DNA of 64,000 nt from Burkholderia anthina (GCF_001547525.1 NZ_CM003769.1:620001-684000), one strand, 5' to 3'. Shown: positions 24,762 to 33,120, counted from the first letter of the stretch. Program-made: numbers and translations. Notes: generated by a model from the letters alone, not told the origin.

Positions 24762-26627
24762 TCAACCGAAAGTGAATGCATACGCATCGACGCCCGGATC
24801 GAGAAACTCGATCGCGAACGTGCGGTCGGCGATCGCGCCGGGCTGCCGGACGAGCTGGTACAGACGCTGGCCGGTGACGGTGCCGTAGCCCTGCGCGTCG
24901 ACGTCGGCGCCGTGCGCGGCACCGGGCGCCGCACCGTCGAGCGTCACCCGAAAGCGCACGGGCCGGCCGTTCGCGCCCGGGCCGAGCACGAGGTGCAGAT
25001 CGCGCGCATGGAAGCGGTAGACGATCCGGCCGTCCGGCGCGGCGAGCGACGCACGCTCGGCGCCGACGTTCCACGTGCCCGCGAGGCCCCAGTCGTTGAG
25101 ATCCGGGCGGGTCGGTGCGTCGTAACGGTGCGTCGCATCGCGCACGGCGCCGCCCGGCGACGCGAAGCTCTCCGCGCGTGCATAGCCGACATAGGTTTCG
25201 GGCGAACGGACGTCCGCGCTGTCGGCCGCCGCGAGCGCGCCCTTCGCGGGCGCGCCGGCGAGCCCGAGCGGCACGTTCAGCGCGTCCGGATGGCCGGCTT
25301 CGGCCAACAGCGACTGGATCGCGCGTTCCGATTGCGCGTATTCGCCTTCGCCGAAGTGGTGATGGCGGATCCGCCCTTGCGCATCGATGAAGTAGTGCGC
25401 GGGCCAGTATTGGTTGTCGAAGGCGCGCCAGATCGAATAGCCGTTGTCGATCGCGACCGGGTAGTCGATGCCGAGGTCGTGCACGGCCTTCTTGACGTTG
25501 CCGATGTCGCGCTCGAACGCGAACTCCGGCGCGTGCACGCCGATCACGACGAGCCCGTACGGCGCGTACTTGCGCGCCCAGGCCGTCGTGTACGGCAGCG
25601 TGCGCAGGCAGTTGATGCACGAATACGTCCAGAAATCGACCAGCACGACCTTGCCGCGCAGCCCGGCCGCCGTCAGCGGCGGCGAGTTCAGCCACTGCAC
25701 CGCGCCGTCGAGCGACGGCAACGTGCCTTCGACCGGCAGTGCGGCCGCGGTGGCGCCGGCCGTCCGCATCATCGCGCCGCCGGCCGGCGCACCGCCGCCG
25801 GTCTGCGCGCCATTGGCTGCCGCGGCCATCATCGCGCCGCTCGTCGCGTTGTCGTTGTCGGTGGCGCCGGTCGCGGCCGGTGCCGCCGGCGCGCCGTTCG
25901 CGCGCCCGCCGAGACGGTCGACGAGCTTCGTTTCGAGCCCACCCGTGGTGACGGTCGACAACTGCGCGAGGGCGCCCGTGTCGAGGCCGAGCGCGATCGC
26001 GCCGACGCCGGCCAGGAGCGTCGCGCCGATCCCGCGCCGGATCCATTCGCCGGCGCCGAGCGAGCGCTTCATCGCGGCGAACACCTTGCCGCCGATCACG
26101 AGCGCGACGCCGAGCGAGGTCGCCGCGCCGGCCGCATACGCGACGAGCAGCAGCGTCGTGCCGACGCTCGCGCCGCGCAGCGCCGCGCCGGTCAGCACGA
26201 GGCCGAGGATCGGGCCGGCGCACGGCGCCCACAGCAGGCCCGTCGCGACGCCGAGCAGCAGCGACGACGCCGGGCCGGCCGGGCGGCCGTCGCGTTGCGC
26301 GAACCCGGTGAGCCGGTTGCCGGCGGCGACGAGCGGGCGCGTCAGGTGTTCCGCGAAATGCGGCATCAGCAGCGTCAGGCCGAACACCGCGAGCAGCACG
26401 ATCGCGATCCAGCGGCCAGCCTGGTTGGCCTGCGCGACCCAGCCGCCGCCGACGGCGGCGAGCGTCGCGACGACGGCGAACGTGAGCGCCATGCCGGCGA
26501 GCAGCGGCAGGCCGGTGCGCACGAACGGCTGGTCGGCGCGCGCGAACACGAACGGCAGCACGGGCAGGATGCACGGGCTCAGGATCGTGAGCACGCCGCC
26601 GAGATAGGCAAGGACGATGAGCAGCAT
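24762..26627 (-). CDS. dipZ: DipZ-type thiol-disulfide transporter (CcdA-thioredoxin-like fusion)
   Basis: A 621-residue inner-membrane protein. Residues 1-230 form a CcdA/DsbD-like six-span domain with its two cysteines in LSPCILPVLPF and LLWAPCAGPI. After a low-complexity linker (about residues 240-290) comes a periplasmic TlpA-like thioredoxin domain with active site CINC (FWTYSCINCLRTLP, about 335). The C-terminal 150 residues form the beta-rich domain typical of DipZ. It moves electrons from cytoplasmic thioredoxin to periplasmic partners, here evidently MsrB and MsrA on either side. GGAG precedes the ATG. Confidence 0.9.
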   Translation of the reverse strand: MLLIVLAYLGGVLTILSPCILPVLPFVFARADQPFVRTGLPLLAGMALTFAVVATLAAVGGGWVAQANQAGRWIAIVLLAVFGLTLLMPHFAEHLTRPLVAAGNRLTGFAQRDGRPAGPASSLLLGVATGLLWAPCAGPILGLVLTGAALRGASVGTTLLLVAYAAGAATSLGVALVIGGKVFAAMKRSLGAGEWIRRGIGATLLAGVGAIALGLDTGALAQLSTVTTGGLETKLVDRLGGRANGAPAAPAATGATDNDNATSGAMMAAAANGAQTGGGAPAGGAMMRTAGATAAALPVEGTLPSLDGAVQWLNSPPLTAAGLRGKVVLVDFWTYSCINCLRTLPYTTAWARKYAPYGLVVIGVHAPEFAFERDIGNVKKAVHDLGIDYPVAIDNGYSIWRAFDNQYWPAHYFIDAQGRIRHHHFGEGEYAQSERAIQSLLAEAGHPDALNVPLGLAGAPAKGALAAADSADVRSPETYVGYARAESFASPGGAVRDATHRYDAPTRPDLNDWGLAGTWNVGAERASLAAPDGRIVYRFHARDLHLVLGPGANGRPVRFRVTLDGAAPGAAHGADVDAQGYGTVTGQRLYQLVRQPGAIADRTFAIEFLDPGVDAYAFTFG

Positions 26628-26661
26628 GATGCGTTCTCCAGTCGGACGGAATGGGGCCGGA

Positions 26662-27192
26662 TCAGGCGGCGGCCGGGTGGAAGACGAGCGCGACGCCGTT
26701 CATGCAGTAGCGCAGCCCGGTGGGCGCCGGGCCGTCGTCGAACACGTGGCCGAGATGGCCGCCGCAGCGGCGGCAGTGCACTTCGGTGCGGACCATCCCG
26801 AACGACGCGTCGGTGTCGGTGCCGACCGCGTGGTCGAGCGGTTTCCAGAAGCTCGGCCAGCCCGTATGGCTGTCGAACTTGGTGGCCGACGAGAACAGCG
26901 CGAGGCCGCAGCCGGCGCACGCGAACGTGCCGTGCCGGTGCTCGTCGTTCAGCGGGCTGGTGAATGGCCGCTCGGTGCCGGCCTCGCGCAGGACCGTGTA
27001 TTGGGCCGGTGTGAGGCGGCGATGCCATTCGGCGTCGCTGTGCGTGATCTCGAACGGGGCGGCCTTCGGCGAGCCGACCGGCGGCGCGGCGAACGCGCGG
27101 CCTACCAGCGCGCGGCGGCCGGCGGACGACAGCGCCGCGAGCGCGGCGAGGCCGGTGGCGCCGGCGAACAGCAGATGTCTGCGGGTGGGCAT
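26662..27192 (-). CDS. msrB: exported peptide methionine-R-sulfoxide reductase MsrB
   Basis: A 176-residue MsrB with a twin-arginine-like leader ([20 protein letters not shown]). The zinc cysteines are in CAGCGLALF and [15 protein letters not shown], and the catalytic cysteine is in [11 protein letters not shown]. Family members usually have Ser or Thr after the CxN, so Gly here is a small departure. The ATG at 27192 follows AGGAG. Longer versions up to 27399 would hide the leader. First gene of the msr operon; dipZ starts 34 bases later. Confidence 0.92.
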   Translation of the reverse strand: MPTRRHLLFAGATGLAALAALSSAGRRALVGRAFAAPPVGSPKAAPFEITHSDAEWHRRLTPAQYTVLREAGTERPFTSPLNDEHRHGTFACAGCGLALFSSATKFDSHTGWPSFWKPLDHAVGTDTDASFGMVRTEVHCRRCGGHLGHVFDDGPAPTGLRYCMNGVALVFHPAAA

Positions 27193-27269
27193 GATGGGCT
27201 CCTGGAAGCAGGTCCTGAAAACATGCGCCCATCGTAGGCGGCGGCCGGTGTCGAAGTCCTCACGGAAAG

Positions 27270-27285
27270 TTAAATGAATCGTGAT
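27270..27285 (+). promoter_or_regulatory. 16-bp motif TTAAATGAATCGTGAT, site A, upstream of msrB
   Basis: Sits 78 bases upstream of the msrB start codon. It recurs at 28719-28734 (TTAAATGATTCGTGAT) and at 53115-53130 (TTAAACGATTTGTGAT, upstream of the two-component system), giving consensus TTAAAYGAWTYGTGAT. In this GC-rich DNA three such sites are unlikely by chance. It is proposed as a response-regulator binding site. Confidence 0.5.
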
Positions 27286-27350
27286 GTTTTTCGGGTGATC
27301 CGGGAAGGTCCGATGAAATCCGTCCAAGCCCCGTCTGACGAGGGTTTGCG

Positions 27351-27375
27351 GGAAATTGGTGGTCCACCAATTTCC
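27351..27375. promoter_or_regulatory. perfect 25-bp palindrome, GntR/FadR-like operator candidate
   Basis: Twelve-base arms GGAAATTGGTGG and CCACCAATTTCC around a single central T. The core TTGGT...ACCAA resembles operators of FadR-subfamily GntR regulators, but no GntR gene is in the window. It lies in the 510-base gap (27193-27702) between msrB and the antitoxin gene. That gap also contains site A and the antitoxin promoter, and no gene that I can support. Confidence 0.5.
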
Positions 27376-27649
27376 ACGGAAATCCGCCACGAGCCGCAAC
27401 TTTTTGGTGTTTTTTTAGTGTTCGCGATGTGGGGTAGGCTCTGCGTACGAAGGCGCAGGCGGACCTAGTTGCGATATCAAAGGAGGGTGATCAGGCGGGA
27501 GCCGTTGACCGTGTGTCCGTAGTCCGCGTGCTGCCGGCGCGCGAACCATGCCTCCGTGCAAAATCCATAGCGAGAGGCCACTACAGCAGGGTCGCACTGG
27601 GCTTCAAGTGCCTCAATTCAACCCGCCGTCGGGGAATTTACCTCGATCA

Positions 27650-27687
27650 GGTATCAAATGGACTATAATCACGTATCATCTGATACC
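27650..27687 (+). promoter_or_regulatory. antitoxin promoter with repeated GTATCA operator elements
   Basis: A perfect -10 box TATAAT at 27664-27669 is flanked by GGTATCA (27650-27656) and by GTATCA-TC-TGATACC (27673-27687). The three half-sites form inverted repeats over and downstream of the -10 box, 16 bases before the antitoxin start codon. This is the arrangement expected for autorepression by a toxin-antitoxin complex. Confidence 0.65.
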
Positions 27688-27702
27688 GGATTGGGAGCTG
27701 CC

Positions 27703-28131
27703 ATGTCACTCGTTACCCCTGAAGCCGTGGCTGCGGTCATGGGACTGCGACCGGTCCCGCACACACTGGCGGAATTAGAGGCGCTCGTGCGCGACGGCCT
27801 CCCTAAGTCTGCGCTGCGTGCCGGCGTCGAACATGCGACGCAAGGTGCCGACGCCCGCCGCGCACTGCTTGCACGCATCATCCCCGAGGCGACCTACAAG
27901 CGGCGCCGCGATCGGCTGACGCAAGACGAATCGGAGAAAACCGAGCGCCTGGCCCGGATCGTCGCGACGACCACCTACGTCTGGAACGACGAAGAGGATG
28001 CACGAGAATTTCTGTCGACGCCCCACCCTGAGCTGGAGGGACGGGCACCGCTCGATGTCGCGCTGACCGAACTCGGTGCGCGCCGGGTCGAAGAACTGCT
28101 CTGGAAGCTGTTCTACGGGCTGCCGGCATGA
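27703..28131 (+). CDS. antitoxin of the DUF2384 (MbcA/ParS/Xre-C) family
   Basis: A 142-residue protein. The N-terminal half is helical, with the LPKSALRAGVEHATQG segment that takes the place of the Xre helix-turn-helix. The C-terminal DUF2384 domain (EDAREFLSTPHPELEGRAPLDVALTELGARRVEELLWKLFYGLPA in the full protein) is the toxin-binding part. It neutralises the RES toxin encoded next and should repress the operon. GGGAG lies upstream of the ATG at 27703; a frame extension to 27658 would overlap the -10 box. Its stop overlaps the toxin start (ATGA). Confidence 0.9.
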   Translation: MSLVTPEAVAAVMGLRPVPHTLAELEALVRDGLPKSALRAGVEHATQGADARRALLARIIPEATYKRRRDRLTQDESEKTERLARIVATTTYVWNDEEDAREFLSTPHPELEGRAPLDVALTELGARRVEELLWKLFYGLPA

Positions 28132-28601
28132 AGTTGTTTCGCATTGCTGATACGCGACACACGATCTGGAGCGGCACCGGCGCGATGCTTGTCGGTGGCC
28201 GCTTTAATAGTCCGGGGCGGCCCGTCATCTACGCGGCGTCGACCTTCGCAGGTGCAATGCTCGAGGTACTCGTGCATGCGCGAATCGGGAAGGTGCCGAA
28301 AACACACGGTTGGGTGGAAGCAACTGTGCCCGACGATGTCAGCGTCGAACGCCACACGGCAGAAACGTTGCCGAGAGCATGGGATGCGGCGGCACTGCAG
28401 GTAGCACGGCACTTCGGCGACGCATGGCTGACCGAATCGAGGACAGCGCTCCTGATCATCCCTTCAGTCGTCGTCCGGGCAGAATTCAACGTGCTGGTGA
28501 ATCCGGCGCATCCTGACGCGGCGCGAATCGTCGTGACAGATCCTCAACCCGTGGTGTGGGACGAACGCCTCTTTATCATGCCACCAGCCGGGCAGTCATA
28601 G
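28128..28601 (+). CDS. RES-domain toxin (NAD-consuming)
   Basis: A 157-residue RES protein. The name-giving residues are visible as R25 (GGRFN), E46 (LEVL) and S113 (IPSVVV), with the conserved Y35 and the NVLVNPAHPD segment near 121-130. Characterised members (MbcT, ParT relatives) degrade NAD or modify targets using it. It overlaps the antitoxin gene by four bases, so the two are translationally coupled. The coding sequence is less GC-extreme than neighbouring genes, in keeping with acquisition on an islet. Confidence 0.92.
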   Translation: MKLFRIADTRHTIWSGTGAMLVGGRFNSPGRPVIYAASTFAGAMLEVLVHARIGKVPKTHGWVEATVPDDVSVERHTAETLPRAWDAAALQVARHFGDAWLTESRTALLIIPSVVVRAEFNVLVNPAHPDAARIVVTDPQPVVWDERLFIMPPAGQS

Positions 28602-28718
28602 CGCCTCGATGAAGGTCCGCTTGCGGATCATCTCAACACCCGACTCACTGGCTTCGCACAGAACTTGAGCCGCCCGTCGCGGGTCCTCACTTGCTCACAG
28701 CACCGCCACGATTCAAAG

Positions 28719-28734
28719 TTAAATGATTCGTGAT
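28719..28734 (+). repeat. 16-bp motif TTAAATGATTCGTGAT, site B, distal edge of the toxin-antitoxin islet
   Basis: Part of a 22-base stretch (28715-28736) that differs from 27266-27287 at one base only. The two copies bracket the toxin-antitoxin module in direct orientation, 1.45 kb apart. Site B has no obvious gene to control, so it may be a duplicated target or a recombination scar. The surrounding 225-base gap (28602-28826) also has a short minus-strand open frame ending at 28596 (KRTFIEAL-stop) that I cannot identify. Confidence 0.5.
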
Positions 28735-28826
28735 GTCTCGCCGGTGGCGGACGGCCAGGCAGGCGCCTGAGCGATTTCATGCGCCGCCCGGAGCGGCCCC
28801 CTGCATCGAGTGCCGAATACGACCGA

Positions 28827-30221
28827 CTACAGCGCGGAGAGCACCGCGTCCAGCTCCGTCAGCAGACGGTCGGCGTCGTTGGCGCCAAATACCAGCGGCG
28901 GCCGGATCTTCAGCACGCTCGCGTCCGGTCCGGTTGCCGAAATCAGCACGCGACGCTGGCGCAAGCCATTGACGATCTCGAGTGCGGTCGCGATGTCGGT
29001 GTCCTTTTTCGTGCGGTCGCGTACGATTTCGACGCCGAAATACAGGCCCGTGCCGCGCACGTCGCCGATACATTCGTATTTCCGTGCCAGCGCGTTCAAC
29101 CCCTCCAGCAGGATCGCACCGACCCGCTGCACGTTGTCCAGCACCCGTTCGTCGCGCAGCACGTCGAGCGTGGCCTGCGCGGCGGCGATGGCCACCGAAT
29201 TGCCGCCGAACGTGTTGAAGTAGCGCATGTCCTGGCCGAATCCCGCGACGATCTCGGGGCGCACCACCAGCCCGGCCACCGGATAGCCGTTGCCCATCGG
29301 TTTGCCCAGCGTGACGATGTCGGGCTCGACCGCGTGACGCTCGTGCCCCCACATATGCGTACCGCTGCGCCCGAAACCCGACTGCACCTCGTCCGCGATG
29401 AACAGGCCGCCCGCGCGGCGTACGACTTCGGCCACCGGCGCCAGCACGTCGGTCGGGTACGCGAATACGCCATCCGACGAGAAGAACGAGTCGGCGATGA
29501 ACGCTGCCAGACCGCCGCCGTGGCGGCGGATGTCCTCGATCTGCAACGCGACTTGCTCGGCCATGCGCCGGCCGATCTCGGGCAGCGGCACACGGTAGGA
29601 ATCCGGAGCAGGCACCGTTCGCACATAGGGGCCGAGCAGCGCCTTGCGACCCAGCGACGGCGAAAAGCCCGAGGTGAGATGCGAGTTGCCGTGATACGCC
29701 TCGCTGGTCACGATGACGCCCGTCTTGCCGGTGTAGTGCATCGCGATGCGCATGGCCAGATCGTTGGCTTCGGAGCCCGTGCAGGTGAACATCATCTGGC
29801 CGTCGCGAATCGACGTATTGAACGTCGCGCGCAGGGCCTCGGCGTAGTCGAGGATCGGCTCCTGCATGTAGCGGGTATGCGTGCAGAGCGTCGAGAGCTG
29901 ACGGGCAATGGCGTCGACGATGCGCGGGTTGGCATGCCCGACGCAGACGACGTTGTTGTAGGCATCGAGATAGTCGTTGCCTCGATCGTCGTACAGATAG
30001 ACCTTCTCGCCGCGCACGATCTTCACCGGCTCGGCGTAGAACAGTCGATACGACGGGCTGAGCAGCCGCAGCCGGCGAGCGATGTGCGCCTGCGTGGCGG
30101 CGTCGAGGTGAGAGATCGCCGACGGATTGAAGCCGTTCGGCATGTCGCCGCGCAGCGCGTCGGGGGCTTTGCTCGTATCGGCGGCTTCGGCCGGCGTGGT
30201 CGGTGTCGATGTCGTGTTCAT
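28827..30221 (-). CDS. class III PLP-dependent enzyme (aminotransferase fold; possible phospholyase)
   Basis: A 464-residue fold-type I class III enzyme. The PLP-binding lysine is K307 in VTLGKPMGNGYPVAG, preceded by LFIADEVQSGFGR. The GKPMGNGYP form and the start region LFYAEPVKIVRGEKVYLYDDRGNDYLDAYNN are typical of the AGXT2-like group, which includes ethanolamine-phosphate and 5-phosphohydroxylysine phospholyases. It directly follows an APH-type kinase gene, the partnership known for those phospholyases. An ordinary transaminase is the alternative. The ATG at 30221 gives the usual length, although no strong ribosome site is visible. Confidence 0.85.
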   Translation of the reverse strand: MNTTSTPTTPAEAADTSKAPDALRGDMPNGFNPSAISHLDAATQAHIARRLRLLSPSYRLFYAEPVKIVRGEKVYLYDDRGNDYLDAYNNVVCVGHANPRIVDAIARQLSTLCTHTRYMQEPILDYAEALRATFNTSIRDGQMMFTCTGSEANDLAMRIAMHYTGKTGVIVTSEAYHGNSHLTSGFSPSLGRKALLGPYVRTVPAPDSYRVPLPEIGRRMAEQVALQIEDIRRHGGGLAAFIADSFFSSDGVFAYPTDVLAPVAEVVRRAGGLFIADEVQSGFGRSGTHMWGHERHAVEPDIVTLGKPMGNGYPVAGLVVRPEIVAGFGQDMRYFNTFGGNSVAIAAAQATLDVLRDERVLDNVQRVGAILLEGLNALARKYECIGDVRGTGLYFGVEIVRDRTKKDTDIATALEIVNGLRQRRVLISATGPDASVLKIRPPLVFGANDADRLLTELDAVLSAL

Positions 30222-30262
30222 AGGTCGATCAGGGCGGGTGAGGTGAGCGGGCGAACGAAAAA

Positions 30263-31504
30263 CTAGAGCAACGCACGCGAAACGGTTTCGTGGTCGCGCT
30301 GCATGAACCAGCGCAGATGCTCCCATCCGGGACGAGTGAAACGCAGGATGTACGCTTCGTTTTCCGGAAACAGCATCGCACGCCATGAAGTGAGCAGCGC
30401 GCGCGCCGCGACGCGCGCCATGGCCAGGTGTGGAATCAAGGCCAGTTCTTCGGCACTCAGCTGAGCATGCACGAGATAGCCACGCAGAAGCTCACGCGCC
30501 TGAATGAACAGGTCGTGCGGGGCGTCGGCGTCGAAGTCGAGCGGAAACTGGTTCATGACCGCGGTGGCGACGTCGATGGCGACCGCGGTGTGCACGGTGT
30601 CGCCGAAGTCGATGATCCCGTTGACGAATTGCGGGCCGCCCGGGTTTGCGACGATGTTCGAGCGGTTGAAGTCGTTATGTACGACCTGCGTGCGACAACC
30701 CCGAAGGGCAGGCTCGATCATCGCGAAGCGGGCGAATGCCTGCTCGATCAGCGAGCGATGCAACGGGTCGGCGATATGGGTTTGCAGCCCTTTCAGGCTC
30801 GACAAGTGCTTGACGTCCCACGCCAGTACCCGATGCTCGTTTGGATGACGGAAACTGGCGAGCGCCCGTTGCAACTGCGCCAGCACTTCACCGATCTCGT
30901 AATGGTCGACCGTGTCGGCATGCAGCTTGTCGAGCGGCATGCCCTCGAGGTAGCTGTAGAGCCTCGCCGTTCGATGCGGATGGGCCGGTAACGCGAGCGG
31001 GACGACAAGCTGCCCCGCCGTACCGGGTATCACGCGCGGCACCGGCAACCGCGGCGCGACCGCGCCGACGTGCCGCATCGCGGCGACCTGCAAATCCAGC
31101 TCTTCGGCTGTCTCGCCCGGATTGGAGACCTTCAGTACGTACCGCGCGCCGTCGCGGGCATCGATGCGAAAGGTGTCGTCCTTCTCGGTCGAGAACCGTG
31201 TGGCCGATCCGTCGATGCCATAAATGCGGCGTGTGATCGCGACCGCGTCCGATTCGTCCAGACGGGTGAAGCCCACCGACAGGCCGCTGCCCGGCAGTGT
31301 GTCGGCGGCAGCCGAAGCAGCGCGGTGCGTGCCGCCGGAAGCAGGGGACGTGGACAACGGCGGCTCCGTGCGAGAGAAGTGGACGACACTGGTGCGGGAC
31401 ATTTTTGACGAGCGATCGGCCTGGGGAACGGCATCATTGGAAACGTGCGAGGCGAGCCCGCGGCAACCGTCGGAGACGGCGCCGGGGCGGTGCGACTTGC
31501 TCAC
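30263..31504 (-). CDS. APH-family small-molecule kinase (hydroxylysine kinase-like)
   Basis: A 413-residue protein with the aminoglycoside phosphotransferase/choline kinase fold. It has a lysine strand RYVLKVSNPGET, the Brenner-type catalytic motif QVVHNDFNRSNIV, and the metal-binding IIDFGDTVHTA. This set, with a long helical C-terminus, resembles hydroxylysine kinase (AGPHD1). The GTG start at 31504 overlaps the HAD stop by four bases, indicating translational coupling. The first 35 residues look poorly structured and an ATG at 31402 is an alternative. In this operon it probably phosphorylates the substrate of the PLP enzyme. Confidence 0.82.
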   Translation of the reverse strand: MSKSHRPGAVSDGCRGLASHVSNDAVPQADRSSKMSRTSVVHFSRTEPPLSTSPASGGTHRAASAAADTLPGSGLSVGFTRLDESDAVAITRRIYGIDGSATRFSTEKDDTFRIDARDGARYVLKVSNPGETAEELDLQVAAMRHVGAVAPRLPVPRVIPGTAGQLVVPLALPAHPHRTARLYSYLEGMPLDKLHADTVDHYEIGEVLAQLQRALASFRHPNEHRVLAWDVKHLSSLKGLQTHIADPLHRSLIEQAFARFAMIEPALRGCRTQVVHNDFNRSNIVANPGGPQFVNGIIDFGDTVHTAVAIDVATAVMNQFPLDFDADAPHDLFIQARELLRGYLVHAQLSAEELALIPHLAMARVAARALLTSWRAMLFPENEAYILRFTRPGWEHLRWFMQRDHETVSRALL

Positions 31505-32169
31505 AGGCCGAGATGCTCGGCCAGTTCGATGATGCTTTTGACGGGCGTGTAACCGTATTCCGGCGCTTCCGGCTCATGCCCGCGCAGCACATGGGCCTTG
31601 TGGACGATACCGAGGTCGTGCGCGGTCATCAGGTCGTAGCGCGGGCTGGACGAGACATGCAGGATTTCGTGAGGCTGCACGTCGAGCTTCCTGAACATGT
31701 ATTCGAATCCTTGCATTCGCGGTTTGTAAGCGCCGGCGTCTTCCGCCGTGATGACCGCATGAAACGGCGCCCCGAGCTTCTCGATGTTGCTCATGATCTG
31801 CGAGTTGTCCGCGTTGCTCAGACCGACCAGCCTGTATTTCTTCGCGAGGCGCGCGAGCCCTTCGGGCACGTCCGGATGCGGTCCCCAGGATGGCACGGCC
31901 AGATAGAACTGCTCGGCCTCCCGTTCGACGAAGGCGACGCCGGTGCGCTCGCACGTGCGACGCACCGAATTGACGACGACGTCGCGAAACGGTTTCCATG
32001 CGCCGAGCACTTCGTCGCGACGATAGGCGGCGAACAGCTTGACGAAGTTTTCCATGGCGTCGCCACGAAGACGATCGCCATAGATTTCCCGAGCCGTGTC
32101 GGCCATTCGGAAGTTGACGAGGGTGCCGTAGCAATCGAAAGTTATGAACTTCGGCTCGAAGTCGATCAT
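31501..32169 (-). CDS. HAD-superfamily hydrolase, haloacid dehalogenase type II-like
   Basis: A 222-residue protein with the nucleophile motif FITFDCYGTLVNF (D12), motif II LVGLSNADNSQ, the lysine strand AGAYKPRMQGFEYMF and the final motif HVSSSPRYDLMTA. The D-x-Y-G-T-L form is that of type II haloacid dehalogenases and related phosphatases. It is the first gene of the HAD-kinase-PLP operon; a role in dephosphorylation or repair there is inference only. The start at 32169 was chosen because homology begins there; the ORF extends to 32247. It is divergent from the Lrp regulator with a 344-base spacer in which I see no gene. Confidence 0.83.
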   Translation of the reverse strand: MIDFEPKFITFDCYGTLVNFRMADTAREIYGDRLRGDAMENFVKLFAAYRRDEVLGAWKPFRDVVVNSVRRTCERTGVAFVEREAEQFYLAVPSWGPHPDVPEGLARLAKKYRLVGLSNADNSQIMSNIEKLGAPFHAVITAEDAGAYKPRMQGFEYMFRKLDVQPHEILHVSSSPRYDLMTAHDLGIVHKAHVLRGHEPEAPEYGYTPVKSIIELAEHLGL

Positions 32170-32513
32170 GTCGTCAATCTCGATGAGTGGCGAATCCCCA
32201 TGAGGAATTCTTGAGTGAGGAGGATTGCCGCGATCCGCTTCGGGCAAGCGTCGGTGGCAACGTCGATACGTGAAATTTAAACGGGGGCGACTGCGCTATT
32301 CAGCCGAATTGCGCGGCGAGAAAAACAAGATTCCACGCGTTTTCGACGCGATCGACGGCAGCTTCTGCGGTGTGAAACGGCGCGCTGCCGGGTGCCGGGG
32401 ACAGAACGCAAGATCGTAATTTCGTCACGCCGGCCGGTGGGCTACTATCCGTCTTGGCGCGAGTGCGCAGGCACTCGTCCGGAGGCCCCCGACTGAACGA
32501 ACGCAGGGCGGAG

Positions 32514-33005
32514 ATGAAAGCGGATTGCACACTTGACCGGCTGGACTTGCGTATTCTGGCCGAGTTGCAGGATCACGGTCGCATGACCAACGTCGAGCTG
32601 GCCGACGCCGTCGGGCTTTCGCCCAGCCCGTGCCTGACGCGCATCAAGCGGCTCGAGAACGCGGGATTCATTACGGGCTACGGCGCAACGGTGCGGATCG
32701 AGAAGATCGGCGCGTTTCAGATCGTGTTTGCCAAGGTCACCCTCACCGACCATCGTCGCGAAGACTTCGTGCGTTTTATCGACGCCATCAGCGACATCGA
32801 CGAGATCATGGAGTGCCATCACGCGACGGGCGGCTACGATTATCTGCTCAAGTTCGTCACACGCGACATCGACCACTTCCGCGACCTGATGGAAGGGCTG
32901 GTGAAACGCGATATCGGTATCGAAAAGTATTTCAGCTACGTGATCATTGCGTCGCCGATCGTAAAGAGCGGCTTTCGTCTGGACGCGATCTCCGCCGCGG
33001 AGTGA
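32514..33005 (+). CDS. Lrp/AsnC-family transcriptional regulator
   Basis: A 163-residue feast/famine regulator. The N-terminal winged helix-turn-helix (LDRLDLRILAELQDHGRMTN..LSPSPCLTRIKRLENAGFI) is followed by the RAM effector domain (IEKIGAFQIVFAKVTL through IASPIVKSG). These proteins sense amino acids. It is divergent from the HAD-kinase-PLP operon and most likely controls it, which supports an amino acid or amino-acid-like substrate there. GGGCGGAG abuts the ATG at 32514; an upstream extension to 32454 is not needed. Confidence 0.9.
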   Translation: MKADCTLDRLDLRILAELQDHGRMTNVELADAVGLSPSPCLTRIKRLENAGFITGYGATVRIEKIGAFQIVFAKVTLTDHRREDFVRFIDAISDIDEIMECHHATGGYDYLLKFVTRDIDHFRDLMEGLVKRDIGIEKYFSYVIIASPIVKSGFRLDAISAAE

Positions 33006-33095
33006 AGCAAGCGGTGCACGATCCGTGGCTGAACTGAACGGCAGCGCGGGTTTGCTTCGAGCGAAGTAGCGTGGGGGCGGCCGGTTGCCGGATCG

Positions 33096-33120
33096 CGTGC
33101 CGCTCGTGTCGAGCGGCACG
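33096..33120. terminator. perfect hairpin between lrp and the convergent small genes
   Basis: Eleven-base arms CGTGCCGCTCG and CGAGCGGCACG with a TGT loop. It lies 91 bases after the lrp stop and 60 bases from the end of the opposing gene. There is no T-run, so it is probably a bidirectional stop or mRNA-stabilising structure. Confidence 0.4.
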
